64,000 nt of DNA from Phytomonospora endophytica (GTDB lineage Bacteria > Actinomycetota > Actinomycetes > Mycobacteriales > Micromonosporaceae), in contig NZ_JACHGT010000013.1 of NCBI RefSeq assembly GCF_014202425.1, positions 186,001 through 250,000 of the forward strand, in the 5' to 3' direction. This document shows, in pieces, positions 7,795 through 16,337 of the stretch; position 1 is the first letter of the stretch, and each line of letters starts with the position of its first letter. A program made the position numbers and the translations under genes. The notes under the pieces are model-generated. The model made no database searches. It had not been told where the DNA came from and worked only from the letters and a program-made list of their open reading frames with translations.

Positions 7795-10173
7795 ATGCGG
7801 GAATCGGCGGACGGACCGGAGCGTGCCGAACGGGTGGAGCAGGGTGAGCCGCCGGGCAGGACCACCACGTCCGTTCCGGCGACGGCCGCACGGGGCAGAC
7901 CCGCCGCCGCACGCTTGATCGGGCTCCAGCGCGCGGCGGGAAACCGCGCGGTCGCGGGCCTGCTCGGGCCCGCCCGCCCCGGTACCGCCCCCATCGTGAT
8001 CCAGCGGGTGGCGGCGCAGCTCGCGGTCAGTCCCGACGGGAAGACGATCACCGATCTCACCGTCCGAGGGCGGCCCGCCTCGCCCTACACCGACACGATG
8101 GGAGACCACACCACGGCCTTCATCGTGCAGGCCACCGCCGTGCGCAACGCCGTCCTGAACAAGTCCCTCGCCGACGCCGTGGCCGGGGTGCGAGGGCTGG
8201 TGGACAGGGCGATGAAGCTTCCGGGGATCGCCCGGGTGCCGAAGTTGCCCAAAGGTGGCGGCGTCGGCCACGGCGACAAGTTCGAAGCCGCCAAGGTCAC
8301 GATGGACGGGTTCTACGTCGAGCTCAACGAGGTCGACGTCGCGAAGAGGAACGCCGCGGCGCTCGACGCCGTCGCGGTCGCGTCCGGGACCGCGGCCGAC
8401 AGGAAGAACGCCGACGACGCCGCCGCGGACCGCGACCTGCGGGAGAGCCGGTCGATGACGACCCTCCAGAACCTGGTCACCGCCTACCTGCAGTTCCGCG
8501 AGTTCATCCCGCTGAGCACGCTCAACATCCGCGCGATCAACCCCGCGAAGGCGGGCAAGGGCAAGGGCGAGTCCCGGCACGCCAAGATTCTCGCGGCATC
8601 GGACGCCACGACGGACAAGCTGATTCTGCGCGAGGCGATCCTGGGGCTGCTCGACCCCAACGGCCTGGCGATGCTCATGGCCGAGTCCGATCCAGGGATG
8701 GCCCGGAAGGTGGCTCCCGCCGTCGCCCTCCGCGACCGGACGGACCCGATCCTCCTCCAGCACCTCCACGCCGTCGACGCCGCCTATCCCGGCATGCCGA
8801 ACCGCGTGTGGGCGAACGATAAGGAGGCGCTCGACGATCTTCGCGCGTACGTCGCACCGGTGATCGAGGCGGAGTACAAGGCGAACGTCGACACCTACAA
8901 CAAGATCCTGCTGACCAAGTACGAGGAACTGGCCACGGTGCGGCAGAACCAGGCACTTGAGGCGATCGAGAAACCGCGTTCCCACAAGACGGCTCTGGCG
9001 AAGGAGAAGGCGGGCAAGGACGCGAGGGCCGCGACGGCACTGGCCAAGACCGTCGCCGACGAGGAGGCGGCGAAGAAGAAGGCCGCGGACAGGAAGACGA
9101 AGGCCGACGCGTGGGACACGGCCGCCGCCGAGGCCCGCGCGAAGGGCCTGCCCCCGCCGGAGAAGGAAGTGGAACTCAGCGACGACGAGGAGTCGCCGGT
9201 GGACGACCGCACGCTCATGAACGCGCGGGAAGTCGCCGAGGCCGAGGTCGCCAAGCTGACTCGGCTGATCATCGCCAACAAGGGCGTCCCGATCCCCGAG
9301 CCCCCGCCGCCGGGAAGTACGGACCGTACCGCGGAGAACGCGGCGAAGAAGCGCAAGGCGGAGGAGGATGAGGCGGCCGCGGTCCTCGCGAGAGCCAAGG
9401 CCAAGGAGGACGCCAAAGCGGCGGCCAAGGCAAGAGCCAAGGCGGCGAAGGTGGGCGTCGGCGCGCACTCCGCGGTCCAGCTCGTCCTCGACGGGGCCGG
9501 GAAGATCGCCGAGCTGAACATCGAGGGCCGCCCGCCCTCCGCGTTCACGGGCGGGAAGATGGGCGCCCACACGACCGCCTGGATCGTGCACAAGGACGTG
9601 ATCCGTACCGCGATCCTGAAGCGCACGGTTCCCGAGGCGATCGGCCGGCTTCCCGGCCTCGGCGTCGGCGTGGACGAGCTGCAGCACCGGCTCAGGCGGT
9701 TCGGCGCCGGTTCGACCTCGGAGACGATGAAGTCGGTGATGGACAAGAACGCGGCGGACGCCGCCGCCGCGCCACTCGCGGCTCAACCGATCCTGCTCCA
9801 GGCGGCGATCAACAAGCTCCTGGAACGCGTCAACGTGCTCCCGGGTGTCGCCTTCGACGCGGGCGACACCGGTGGCGACCGGGAGGGCGGCCTTCGCGCC
9901 GAGCTGCTGGCCTTCGAGACGACCGGGCTCGGTGCCACACCGGAGAAGCTCGAAGGCCTGCTCATGGGCATGCTGGACAGGAGCAGCGTGGGAGACCCGG
10001 TCGACCGGCTGACGCTCTTGAAGAACCATCTCATCCTGGTCGAGAAGGCGTACCCCGTCTCGTACGCGGCGTCGCGCATCGCCGGCGTGGCCCTCAACGT
10101 GCTGGAGAAGTCGTACCCGGACAAGGCCGACAGAAAAGACGAGGCCGTCGGGAAGAAGCGGAAGACGGGCTAG
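7795..10173 (+). CDS. LQRxAGN-motif protein with duplicated MG(D/A)HTTA modules, paralogue A
   Basis: A 792-residue protein of unrecognised function. After a disordered leader comes LIGLQRAAGNRAVAGLL (about residues 41-57) followed by VIQRVAAQ. This LQRxAGNxAV...QR signature is often seen at the N-terminus of large actinobacterial proteins, some linked to contractile injection particles. Two related modules follow. Module 1 (about 68-355) has VRGRPASPYTDTMGDHTTAF. Module 2 (about 560-785) has IEGRPPSAFTGGKMGAHTTA. Each ends in a related stretch (VDAAYPGMPNRVW / VEKAYPVSYAASRI). They are separated by an Ala/Lys-rich probable coiled coil. There is no signal peptide or membrane segment. ATG 7795 follows AGGGGG. 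The tandem neighbour at 10313 is a clear paralogue. Confidence 0.85.
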   Translation: MRESADGPERAERVEQGEPPGRTTTSVPATAARGRPAAARLIGLQRAAGNRAVAGLLGPARPGTAPIVIQRVAAQLAVSPDGKTITDLTVRGRPASPYTDTMGDHTTAFIVQATAVRNAVLNKSLADAVAGVRGLVDRAMKLPGIARVPKLPKGGGVGHGDKFEAAKVTMDGFYVELNEVDVAKRNAAALDAVAVASGTAADRKNADDAAADRDLRESRSMTTLQNLVTAYLQFREFIPLSTLNIRAINPAKAGKGKGESRHAKILAASDATTDKLILREAILGLLDPNGLAMLMAESDPGMARKVAPAVALRDRTDPILLQHLHAVDAAYPGMPNRVWANDKEALDDLRAYVAPVIEAEYKANVDTYNKILLTKYEELATVRQNQALEAIEKPRSHKTALAKEKAGKDARAATALAKTVADEEAAKKKAADRKTKADAWDTAAAEARAKGLPPPEKEVELSDDEESPVDDRTLMNAREVAEAEVAKLTRLIIANKGVPIPEPPPPGSTDRTAENAAKKRKAEEDEAAAVLARAKAKEDAKAAAKARAKAAKVGVGAHSAVQLVLDGAGKIAELNIEGRPPSAFTGGKMGAHTTAWIVHKDVIRTAILKRTVPEAIGRLPGLGVGVDELQHRLRRFGAGSTSETMKSVMDKNAADAAAAPLAAQPILLQAAINKLLERVNVLPGVAFDAGDTGGDREGGLRAELLAFETTGLGATPEKLEGLLMGMLDRSSVGDPVDRLTLLKNHLILVEKAYPVSYAASRIAGVALNVLEKSYPDKADRKDEAVGKKRKTG

Positions 10174-10312
10174 CACTGACGCCGTGCCACCAAAAGCACC
10201 GCAACCGGCGAAGCGCGGAAAGCCCGACGAGGAACCCGAATCACCCGATGTACGGATTGCGGCGCGGCTCCCGTTCCGTCACAGTCCAGGCGTGGTGGGA
10301 AGGAGTTCTCTC

Positions 10313-12289
10313 ATGTGGGAGAAGGGAACTCGGCCGACGCGCGCCCCGAGCGCGGCGCCGGTCAGACGAACGCCGGCGCCGACGCCCGTCGCGGCACGGC
10401 TGCTCGGTTTGCAGCGCACGGCGGGCAACGCGGCCGTCGCGGGCATGCTGGCGCGCCGAACCGTTGTGGTGCAACGGGTCGCCGCCCAGATCGGCATGGC
10501 CCCCGACGGGGCCACCATCGGCGAGCTGACCGTGCGCGGGCGCCCGGAGTCGCCGTTCAAGGGAACGATGGGCGACCACACCACCGCCTTCGTCGTCCAG
10601 GCTCAGTCGGTGCGCAACGCCGTCGTCGGCCGAACGCCCGGCGAGGCGGCGCGGGGGATCCTCGAACTGGTCGACCGGGCCAGGAGCCTGCCCGGTATCG
10701 CCCTCGCCGCACGCCTCGGAGTCGAGCACGCCGCCGCGCTGGCGCAGGCGAGGCAGACCGTCGCGCGGCTCGCGGGCATGGTCACCACCCTCGCCGCCGA
10801 CGACCCGCGCCTGATGACGACCCTCCAGAGTCTCGTCACGGCCTATCTCCACTACCGTGAACTGATTCCGCTGACGACCCTCAACATCAAGTCCGTCAGC
10901 GCCGGACTCGCCGGCCGGGGCAAAGGCGAGTCGGGCGCCGCCCGCGCCATGGTCGGGTACGAACAGGCCGATCCCGAAACGCTCAAGGTCGCGATCAGCG
11001 GCCTTTTCGACTTCGAGGGCCTCGCGGTGCTGGCTTCGCAGCACAAGAGGGAAGCGATTCCCGTGATCGCACCGGGCATCGATCCCGACAGCGTGATCGA
11101 GCCGATTCTGGCGCAACACCTCATCTCGATCTCGGCCGCCTACCCCGGTTCGATCACGCGCGCGTGGGGCCTCCGCGGCGGCGTCAAGGCGGCCGTCCGC
11201 GAGCTGCGCGCGACTCTCGCCCCCCACGTCGTCGCGCAGAAGGCCCGCAACGTCGAGGTGTACAACGACCGCCTGCGAGGCGCCTACGAGCGACAGCAGA
11301 AGCTCAAAGACGAAAAGGCGGTGGCGCGCCCCGGCCGGCACGACGCCCTGCGCGCCGAGTACCGGGAGATCGGACAGGAGGTCAAGGACTACCGGGAAGC
11401 CGTCCTCGCCAACGGCGGTGCCCCGCTCACACGGCCCGATCCGCAGGCCGGGCGCTCCCGGGCGGCGACCACGCGCTACGGGTCCGACGCGGACCAGGCC
11501 GCCGGAAAACGGAAGCGCGAGGCGCAAGATCCCCCACCGAAACCACCGAAGTGGAGGGAACGCGACGTCGAGGAGATCCCCGGCCAGCCGGTCGCGACCC
11601 AGGTCGAACTCGACGAGCGCGGCGTGATCACCGACCTGCGCAGCGAGGGGCGACCACCCTCCGCCTTTCAGGGCGGCAGGATGGGCGCCCACACGACGGC
11701 CTGGCTCGTGCACAAGGACGTGATCCGCACGGCCGTGCTCGGAAAGACCGTCCCCGAGGCGATCGCCAAACTGCCGGTCCTCGGTGCCCATGCCGAGGTG
11801 ATCGGCTTCAGGTTCAGGGGGTTCGGTCAGACCGTCGAGCCGCCGATCGCGGCCGCGATGCGCGACCTCGTGGCACAGGCGGCCCAGATCGCCAACGCGC
11901 ATCTGCCGCTGCTGTTGCAGGACGGCGTCAATCGGATCCTCGCCTACATCAACAAGATCCCCGGGGTGGCGCTCGACGTCACCAACACCAAGGGAAACCG
12001 GGAAGGCGAGTGGCGCGGGATCCTGCTCGGCCGCGAACGAGGCAGGTCGGTCGACGCCAAGACGCTGGTGGCCGCCCTGCTGGGACTGCTGGACGTCAGG
12101 TCCGTCACCGACGAGGAGGAGCGGCTGGTGTTCCTGAAAAACCACCTGGTGCAGGTCGAACGCGCATACCCGCTGTCCTACGCGGCCTCGGGGATCAGCG
12201 CGATGGACGTGGCGACGGAGGTGCTGCCGCTGCTGCGCGCCAAGTCCGGACAGGACAAGAAGAAACCGAAGGTCGACAAAGCCGGTTAG
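10313..12289 (+). CDS. LQRxAGN-motif protein with duplicated MG(D/A)HTTA modules, paralogue B
   Basis: A 658-residue paralogue of the preceding gene. The frame is open back to a GTG at 10184, but ATG 10313 has a good AGGAG seven bases upstream and gives a leader comparable to paralogue A. It contains LLGLQRTAGNAAVAGML and VVQRVAAQ. Module 1 has VRGRPESPFKGTMGDHTTAF and LMTTLQSLVTAYLHYRELIP, and module 2 has SEGRPPSAFQGGRMGAHTTA. The repeat of VERAYPLSYAASGI near the C-terminus mirrors ISAAYPGSITRAW at the end of module 1. The linker is shorter than in A and rich in Lys/Arg/Pro. No catalytic motif is recognised. The last four bases overlap the convergent acetyltransferase gene. Unknown function; possible cargo or structural protein. 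Confidence 0.85.
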   Translation: MWEKGTRPTRAPSAAPVRRTPAPTPVAARLLGLQRTAGNAAVAGMLARRTVVVQRVAAQIGMAPDGATIGELTVRGRPESPFKGTMGDHTTAFVVQAQSVRNAVVGRTPGEAARGILELVDRARSLPGIALAARLGVEHAAALAQARQTVARLAGMVTTLAADDPRLMTTLQSLVTAYLHYRELIPLTTLNIKSVSAGLAGRGKGESGAARAMVGYEQADPETLKVAISGLFDFEGLAVLASQHKREAIPVIAPGIDPDSVIEPILAQHLISISAAYPGSITRAWGLRGGVKAAVRELRATLAPHVVAQKARNVEVYNDRLRGAYERQQKLKDEKAVARPGRHDALRAEYREIGQEVKDYREAVLANGGAPLTRPDPQAGRSRAATTRYGSDADQAAGKRKREAQDPPPKPPKWRERDVEEIPGQPVATQVELDERGVITDLRSEGRPPSAFQGGRMGAHTTAWLVHKDVIRTAVLGKTVPEAIAKLPVLGAHAEVIGFRFRGFGQTVEPPIAAAMRDLVAQAAQIANAHLPLLLQDGVNRILAYINKIPGVALDVTNTKGNREGEWRGILLGRERGRSVDAKTLVAALLGLLDVRSVTDEEERLVFLKNHLVQVERAYPLSYAASGISAMDVATEVLPLLRAKSGQDKKKPKVDKAG

Positions 12290-12918
12290 GCCCGCACCGT
12301 CACCACCGTTGCCAAGGTCTCCCACCCCATCGACCGGTACAACCCCTCCCCGGCGGCGCTCGCGATCAGCAGCCCGGTCGTCGCGCCCCGCGCGGTCGCC
12401 GCCTCGCCGAGCGCGGTCATCACCGCGCCGCCGAGTCCGCGACGGCGGTGGGCCTCGTCGGTCTGGATCCCGTGCGCGACGGCGTCGGTGCCCGCGACGG
12501 CCATGAGGCCGCTCGCGGCGGCGGTGCCGTCGGGGGCGGTGACGGCCGCGCGGATGAGCGGGCCGTCGACCGTCGTGGCGACGGTGTAGCCCTCGGCCGG
12601 GCGGCGTTTCGGGCGGCCGTCGAGGTCGGTGCGCATAAAGGTCTCGGCGTCGGTGAAGAACTCCAGGCCCTCGGCCTTCAGCGCGACCTCGGTGGCCGCC
12701 GGGTCGGTGGTGAAGGCCGTCAGCCAGGACGGCTCGATGGCCTTGAGCGCGGTCACCAGGGCCGGGAGCCCGGCGGCGTCGGGGGCCATGAACTCGTGGT
12801 GGCGGCCGGGCAGTCCGAGGGTCACGCGGAAGCCACCGGGGACGTCGACGGCGGGGCCGAGCTCGCGGGCGATGGTCCAGGCGGCGAGCCAGCGGCGGAC
12901 GAGCGGGGTGAGATCCAT
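12286..12918 (-). CDS. GNAT family N-acetyltransferase
   Basis: About 210 residues. The acetyl-CoA-binding motif A is visible as DEAHRRRGLGGAVMTALGEAA, shortened here to the R/Q-x-x-G-x-G/A core RRRGLGG, and motif B as LYRSMGW near the C-terminus. Two in-frame ATGs exist (12924 and 12918). 12918 is preferred because a TACACT box lies exactly 7 bases upstream, as in other apparently leaderless genes of this window. The substrate is unknown. It is convergent with paralogue B (4-base overlap) and divergent from the GH92 gene. Confidence 0.88.
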   Translation of the reverse strand: MDLTPLVRRWLAAWTIARELGPAVDVPGGFRVTLGLPGRHHEFMAPDAAGLPALVTALKAIEPSWLTAFTTDPAATEVALKAEGLEFFTDAETFMRTDLDGRPKRRPAEGYTVATTVDGPLIRAAVTAPDGTAAASGLMAVAGTDAVAHGIQTDEAHRRRGLGGAVMTALGEAATARGATTGLLIASAAGEGLYRSMGWETLATVVTVRA

Positions 12919-12925
12919 GCTCATC

Positions 12926-12949
12926 AGTGTAACTGATTATTCGATTATA
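12926..12949 (-). promoter_or_regulatory. promoter elements of the GNAT gene
   Basis: On the minus strand TACACT (12931-12926) sits 7 bases from ATG 12918. A second, perfect TATAAT (12949-12944) lies further upstream in an AT-rich patch with two GATTAT repeats. Either could be the -10 box; the nearer one would give a leaderless mRNA. Confidence 0.45.
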
Positions 12950-12970
12950 GCCGGTTACCGATGAAGAGTC

Positions 12971-13000
12971 TTGACACCTCTCCGGCCGGGGCAATAGCGT
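12971..13000 (+). promoter_or_regulatory. sigma-70-like promoter of the GH92 gene
   Basis: A perfect TTGACA (12971-12976) is followed by TAGCGT (12995-13000) with an 18-base spacer, about 50 bases before the start codon at 13051. This is among the clearest housekeeping-type promoters in the window. Confidence 0.6.
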
Positions 13001-13050
13001 GACCGCACAAGCACGGACAACGTTGTCTCTCAACCTCCGGGAGCACCCCC

Positions 13051-16000
13051 ATGTCACGCTTACCCCGCCCCCTCCTGGGCGCGGCCGTCACCGGCGCCTT
13101 AGTCGCCGCCCTCCTGGCCGCCCCACCCGCCGCGCAGGCCGCCGACACCGCCGCCCTCGCCCTCACCCAGTACGTCAACCCCTTCATCGGCACCGACGAC
13201 AGCAACTCGCCCAACCCCGTCCCCGGCGGCGCCGGGGGCAGCACCTACCCCGGCCCGGTCCTCCCGTTCGGCATGGTCCAGTTCGGGCCCGACACGCCCA
13301 CCGGCTCGCCGTCGGGGTACCGCTACGGCGACACGCGCGTCGAGGAGTTCAGCCTCACGCACTTCAACGGCGCCGGCTGCTCCAACAACGAGGACCTCGG
13401 CATCCTCCCCGTCACCGGCAACCTCGGCACCTCACCCGGCACCGGCTGGACCGGCTACTCCTCGGCCGTCACCAAGTCCAACGAGCAGGCCGCGCCCGGC
13501 TACTACCGCACGGTCCTCGACACCTACGGCGGCACGAACGTCGAACTGTCGGCGACGACCCGCACCGGCATGATGCGGCTGACCTACCCTTCCTCGACGA
13601 CCGCGCGCGTCCTGGTCAACTCCAGCCGCAGCGCGACCGGCAACCGCAGCGGCTCGATCAGCATCAACGGCTCGGAGATGACCGGAACCTTTACCGGAGG
13701 CGGGTTCTGCGGCTCGTCGAAGACCTACCAGATCTTCTACGTGATCAGCTTCGACCGGGCCCCGACCGGCCAGGGCACCTGGCTCGGCGGGACGATCTCG
13801 GCCGGTTCGGGTTCGGCCGGCGGCGTCAACTCCGGTGGTTACCTGACCTTCGACACGACATCGAACCGGACCGTGCAGGCGCGGGTCGCGATCTCCTTCG
13901 TGAGCCTCGCGGGCGCCCGCGCCAACCTCGCCGCGGAGAACCCGGGTACGGACTTCCAGGCCGTGCGGACCGCCGCCGACACCGCGTGGAACAACATGCT
14001 CAACCGGGTCCAGGCGACCGGCGGAGCCACGGCCGACCTGCAGAAGTTCTACACCGCGCTGTACCGGGTCCTGCAGAACCCCAACGTCTCCAGCGACGTC
14101 AACGGGCAGTACCGGGGCTTCGACAACCAGATCCACAGCGCGAACCACACCGTGTACCAGAACTACTCAGGCTGGGACATCTACCGTTCGTGGGCCTCAC
14201 TGGTCGCGTTCATCGCACCGGCGGAGATGACCGACATCGTCAAGTCGATGGTCCTCGACGGGCAGCAGGGCGGCCTGATACCGAAGTGGTCGCACAACAG
14301 CAACGAGCACTTCGTGATGACCGGTGACCCCGGGCCGGTCGTCGTGTCGAGCGCCTATGCCTTCGGTGTCAACGGTTTCGACACCGCCGCGGCACTGTCC
14401 CTCATGGACAAGTCCTCCAACGGCGGCACCATGCAGGGCAGCGCCATCCGCGGTCTCCAGGGCACCTACACGGCCAACCACTTCATCCACCAGGACCCGT
14501 CGGACTCCCTGGAGTACTCGGCGTCCGACTTCGCCGTCGCCCAGTTCGCCCGCGGCCTCGGCGACACCGCGAAGTACAACACCTACATGGCGCGCGCCCA
14601 GTGGTGGATGAACGTCTACAACACCGACTCGGGCTACGTGCACGACCGCAACAGCGACGGCAGCTGGCCGTGGCCGCTGGATCCGGCAAGCTCCAGCGGA
14701 TACACCGAAGGCAACGCGTCCCAGTACACGTGGATGGTCACCTACGACTTCGCCGGGCTGATCAACCTCATGGGCGGTCGGCAGACCGCCGTCCAGCGCC
14801 TCGACCACCACTTCACCGAACTCAACGGCGGGCTGTCGCGGCCCTACTTCTACATCGGCAACGAGCCCGAGCACGGCGTGCCGTGGGCCTACCACTTCGC
14901 CGCCCGTCCACAAGGGACGATGAGCGTGGTGCGCCGGATCATGAACGAGTCCTTCACGACCGGACCCGGCGGCCTGCCCGGCAACGACGACCTCGGCGCT
15001 ACCTCAGCCTGGTACGTCTGGAGCGCGCTGGGAATGTACCCGCCGACGCCGGGTGCGAACACCCTCGCCCTGCACGGGCCACTGTTCCCGTCGATCCTGA
15101 TCCAGCGGCCGGGCGGGAACGTCCAGATCAACGCCTCCGGTGCCGGGCAGGGAAACCAGTACGTACAGGGCTTCTCGCTCAACGGCGCCTCGACGCAGAA
15201 GCCGTGGCTGCGCTACACCGACATCGCCGGTGGCGGGACGCTGTCGTACACGATGGGCGCCTCGGCGTCGACGTGGGGCAACAACCCCGCCGACGTCCCG
15301 CCGTCGTTCACCGACGGGGCCGCGCAGCCGCCGCCCGCGCCGGAACTCGGCACGAACCTGGCGCTGGGGAAGCCGGCCTCCGGTTCGGCGTCGTGCTCGG
15401 GCGAGGGCCCGGAGAAGGCCGTCGACGGAAGCCTTTCGGGGAACAGCAAGTGGTGCTCGACGGCGTCGGGGACCAAGTCGCTCCAGGTGGATCTCGGGTC
15501 GGCGCAGAACGTGTCGTCCTTCGTGGTCAAGCACGCCGGGCTCGGCGGTGAGACCACCGGCTGGAACACCGGCTCCTTCACGATCTCGACGAGCACCGAC
15601 GGCAACGCGTGGACGCAGGCGGTCGCGGTGTCGGGCCAGCGGGCGAGCCGGACCTACCATCCGTTCTCCTCGCGGCAGGCGCGTTACGTACGGCTCGACA
15701 TCACCACGCCGACCAACAACGGCAACGGTGCCGCGCGGATCTACGAGTTCGAGGCCTACGGCGGCAGCGGGCCGTCCAATGTGGCCCTGAACCGCCCGGC
15801 CACGGCCGACTCCTCGTGCAACGCCGACGAGGGCCCGGCCAAGGCCGTCAACGGATCGGTGACCGGCGGCAACACCGACAAGTGGTGTTCGGGCGGCACG
15901 AACCGCTGGCTCCAGGTCGATCTGCAGCAGTCGCGCGCGATCCGCTCCTTCACCGTCCGGCACGCGGGCGCCGGCGGCGAGAACGCTTCTTGGAACACGC

Positions 16001-16197
16001 GGGACTACGACCTCCAGGTGTCCGCCGACGGCGTGAACTGGACGACGATCACGCAGGTGCGCGGCAACACCGCCGCCGTCGGCGAACATCCACTGGGGAC
16101 GGTCACGACCGCCAGATACGTGCGCCTCAACGTGATCACGCCGACGCAGAACACCGACACGGCGGCCAGGATCTACGAGCTGGAGGTGTACGCCTAG
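13051..16197 (+). CDS. secreted GH92 alpha-mannosidase with two F5/8 type C (discoidin) domains
   Basis: A 1048-residue exoenzyme. A Sec signal peptide with AQA|ADT cleavage ends near residue 31. The GH92 catalytic part runs to about residue 765: QYVNPFIGTDDS, GGSTYPGPVLPFGMVQ, YIGNEPEHGVPWAYHFA (G603-H608 region) and NDDLGATSAWYVWSALGMYP (about 645-664) are family blocks. GH92 enzymes are calcium-dependent inverting exo-alpha-mannosidases acting on N-glycans or yeast mannans. Two discoidin/CBM32-like domains follow at about 769-905 and 910-1048, each with a paired Cys and a KWCS motif, probably for binding glycans. GGGAG precedes the ATG by seven bases. A terminator follows. Context suggests a monocistronic secreted scavenging enzyme. 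Confidence 0.95.
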   Translation: MSRLPRPLLGAAVTGALVAALLAAPPAAQAADTAALALTQYVNPFIGTDDSNSPNPVPGGAGGSTYPGPVLPFGMVQFGPDTPTGSPSGYRYGDTRVEEFSLTHFNGAGCSNNEDLGILPVTGNLGTSPGTGWTGYSSAVTKSNEQAAPGYYRTVLDTYGGTNVELSATTRTGMMRLTYPSSTTARVLVNSSRSATGNRSGSISINGSEMTGTFTGGGFCGSSKTYQIFYVISFDRAPTGQGTWLGGTISAGSGSAGGVNSGGYLTFDTTSNRTVQARVAISFVSLAGARANLAAENPGTDFQAVRTAADTAWNNMLNRVQATGGATADLQKFYTALYRVLQNPNVSSDVNGQYRGFDNQIHSANHTVYQNYSGWDIYRSWASLVAFIAPAEMTDIVKSMVLDGQQGGLIPKWSHNSNEHFVMTGDPGPVVVSSAYAFGVNGFDTAAALSLMDKSSNGGTMQGSAIRGLQGTYTANHFIHQDPSDSLEYSASDFAVAQFARGLGDTAKYNTYMARAQWWMNVYNTDSGYVHDRNSDGSWPWPLDPASSSGYTEGNASQYTWMVTYDFAGLINLMGGRQTAVQRLDHHFTELNGGLSRPYFYIGNEPEHGVPWAYHFAARPQGTMSVVRRIMNESFTTGPGGLPGNDDLGATSAWYVWSALGMYPPTPGANTLALHGPLFPSILIQRPGGNVQINASGAGQGNQYVQGFSLNGASTQKPWLRYTDIAGGGTLSYTMGASASTWGNNPADVPPSFTDGAAQPPPAPELGTNLALGKPASGSASCSGEGPEKAVDGSLSGNSKWCSTASGTKSLQVDLGSAQNVSSFVVKHAGLGGETTGWNTGSFTISTSTDGNAWTQAVAVSGQRASRTYHPFSSRQARYVRLDITTPTNNGNGAARIYEFEAYGGSGPSNVALNRPATADSSCNADEGPAKAVNGSVTGGNTDKWCSGGTNRWLQVDLQQSRAIRSFTVRHAGAGGENASWNTRDYDLQVSADGVNWTTITQVRGNTAAVGEHPLGTVTTARYVRLNVITPTQNTDTAARIYELEVYA

Positions 16198-16212
16198 CGC
16201 TCATCCCATGGA

Positions 16213-16242
16213 AAGGCCCCGAAGCCGGCGCTTCGGGGCCTT
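16213..16242. terminator. intrinsic terminator between GH92 and ESX locus
   Basis: A perfect 13-bp inverted repeat AAGGCCCCGAAGC / GCTTCGGGGCCTT with a four-base loop, 15 bases after the GH92 stop. It can act on both strands, as the next gene converges from the right. The following T-run is weak. Confidence 0.75.
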
Positions 16243-16337
16243 GTCGTCTCTCGTCGAGCCGTGGGCTCGGAACCCTCCCTCCCAGGCGGATCCGTTCGCC
16301 GCTCCGGTCGCGACTGGTGCGGGTCGACGACCCGGCG

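Noticed and set aside
10184-10312. Upstream GTG start for paralogue B
   Set aside because: No Shine-Dalgarno; ATG 10313 has AGGAG at seven bases and gives a leader comparable in length to paralogue A.
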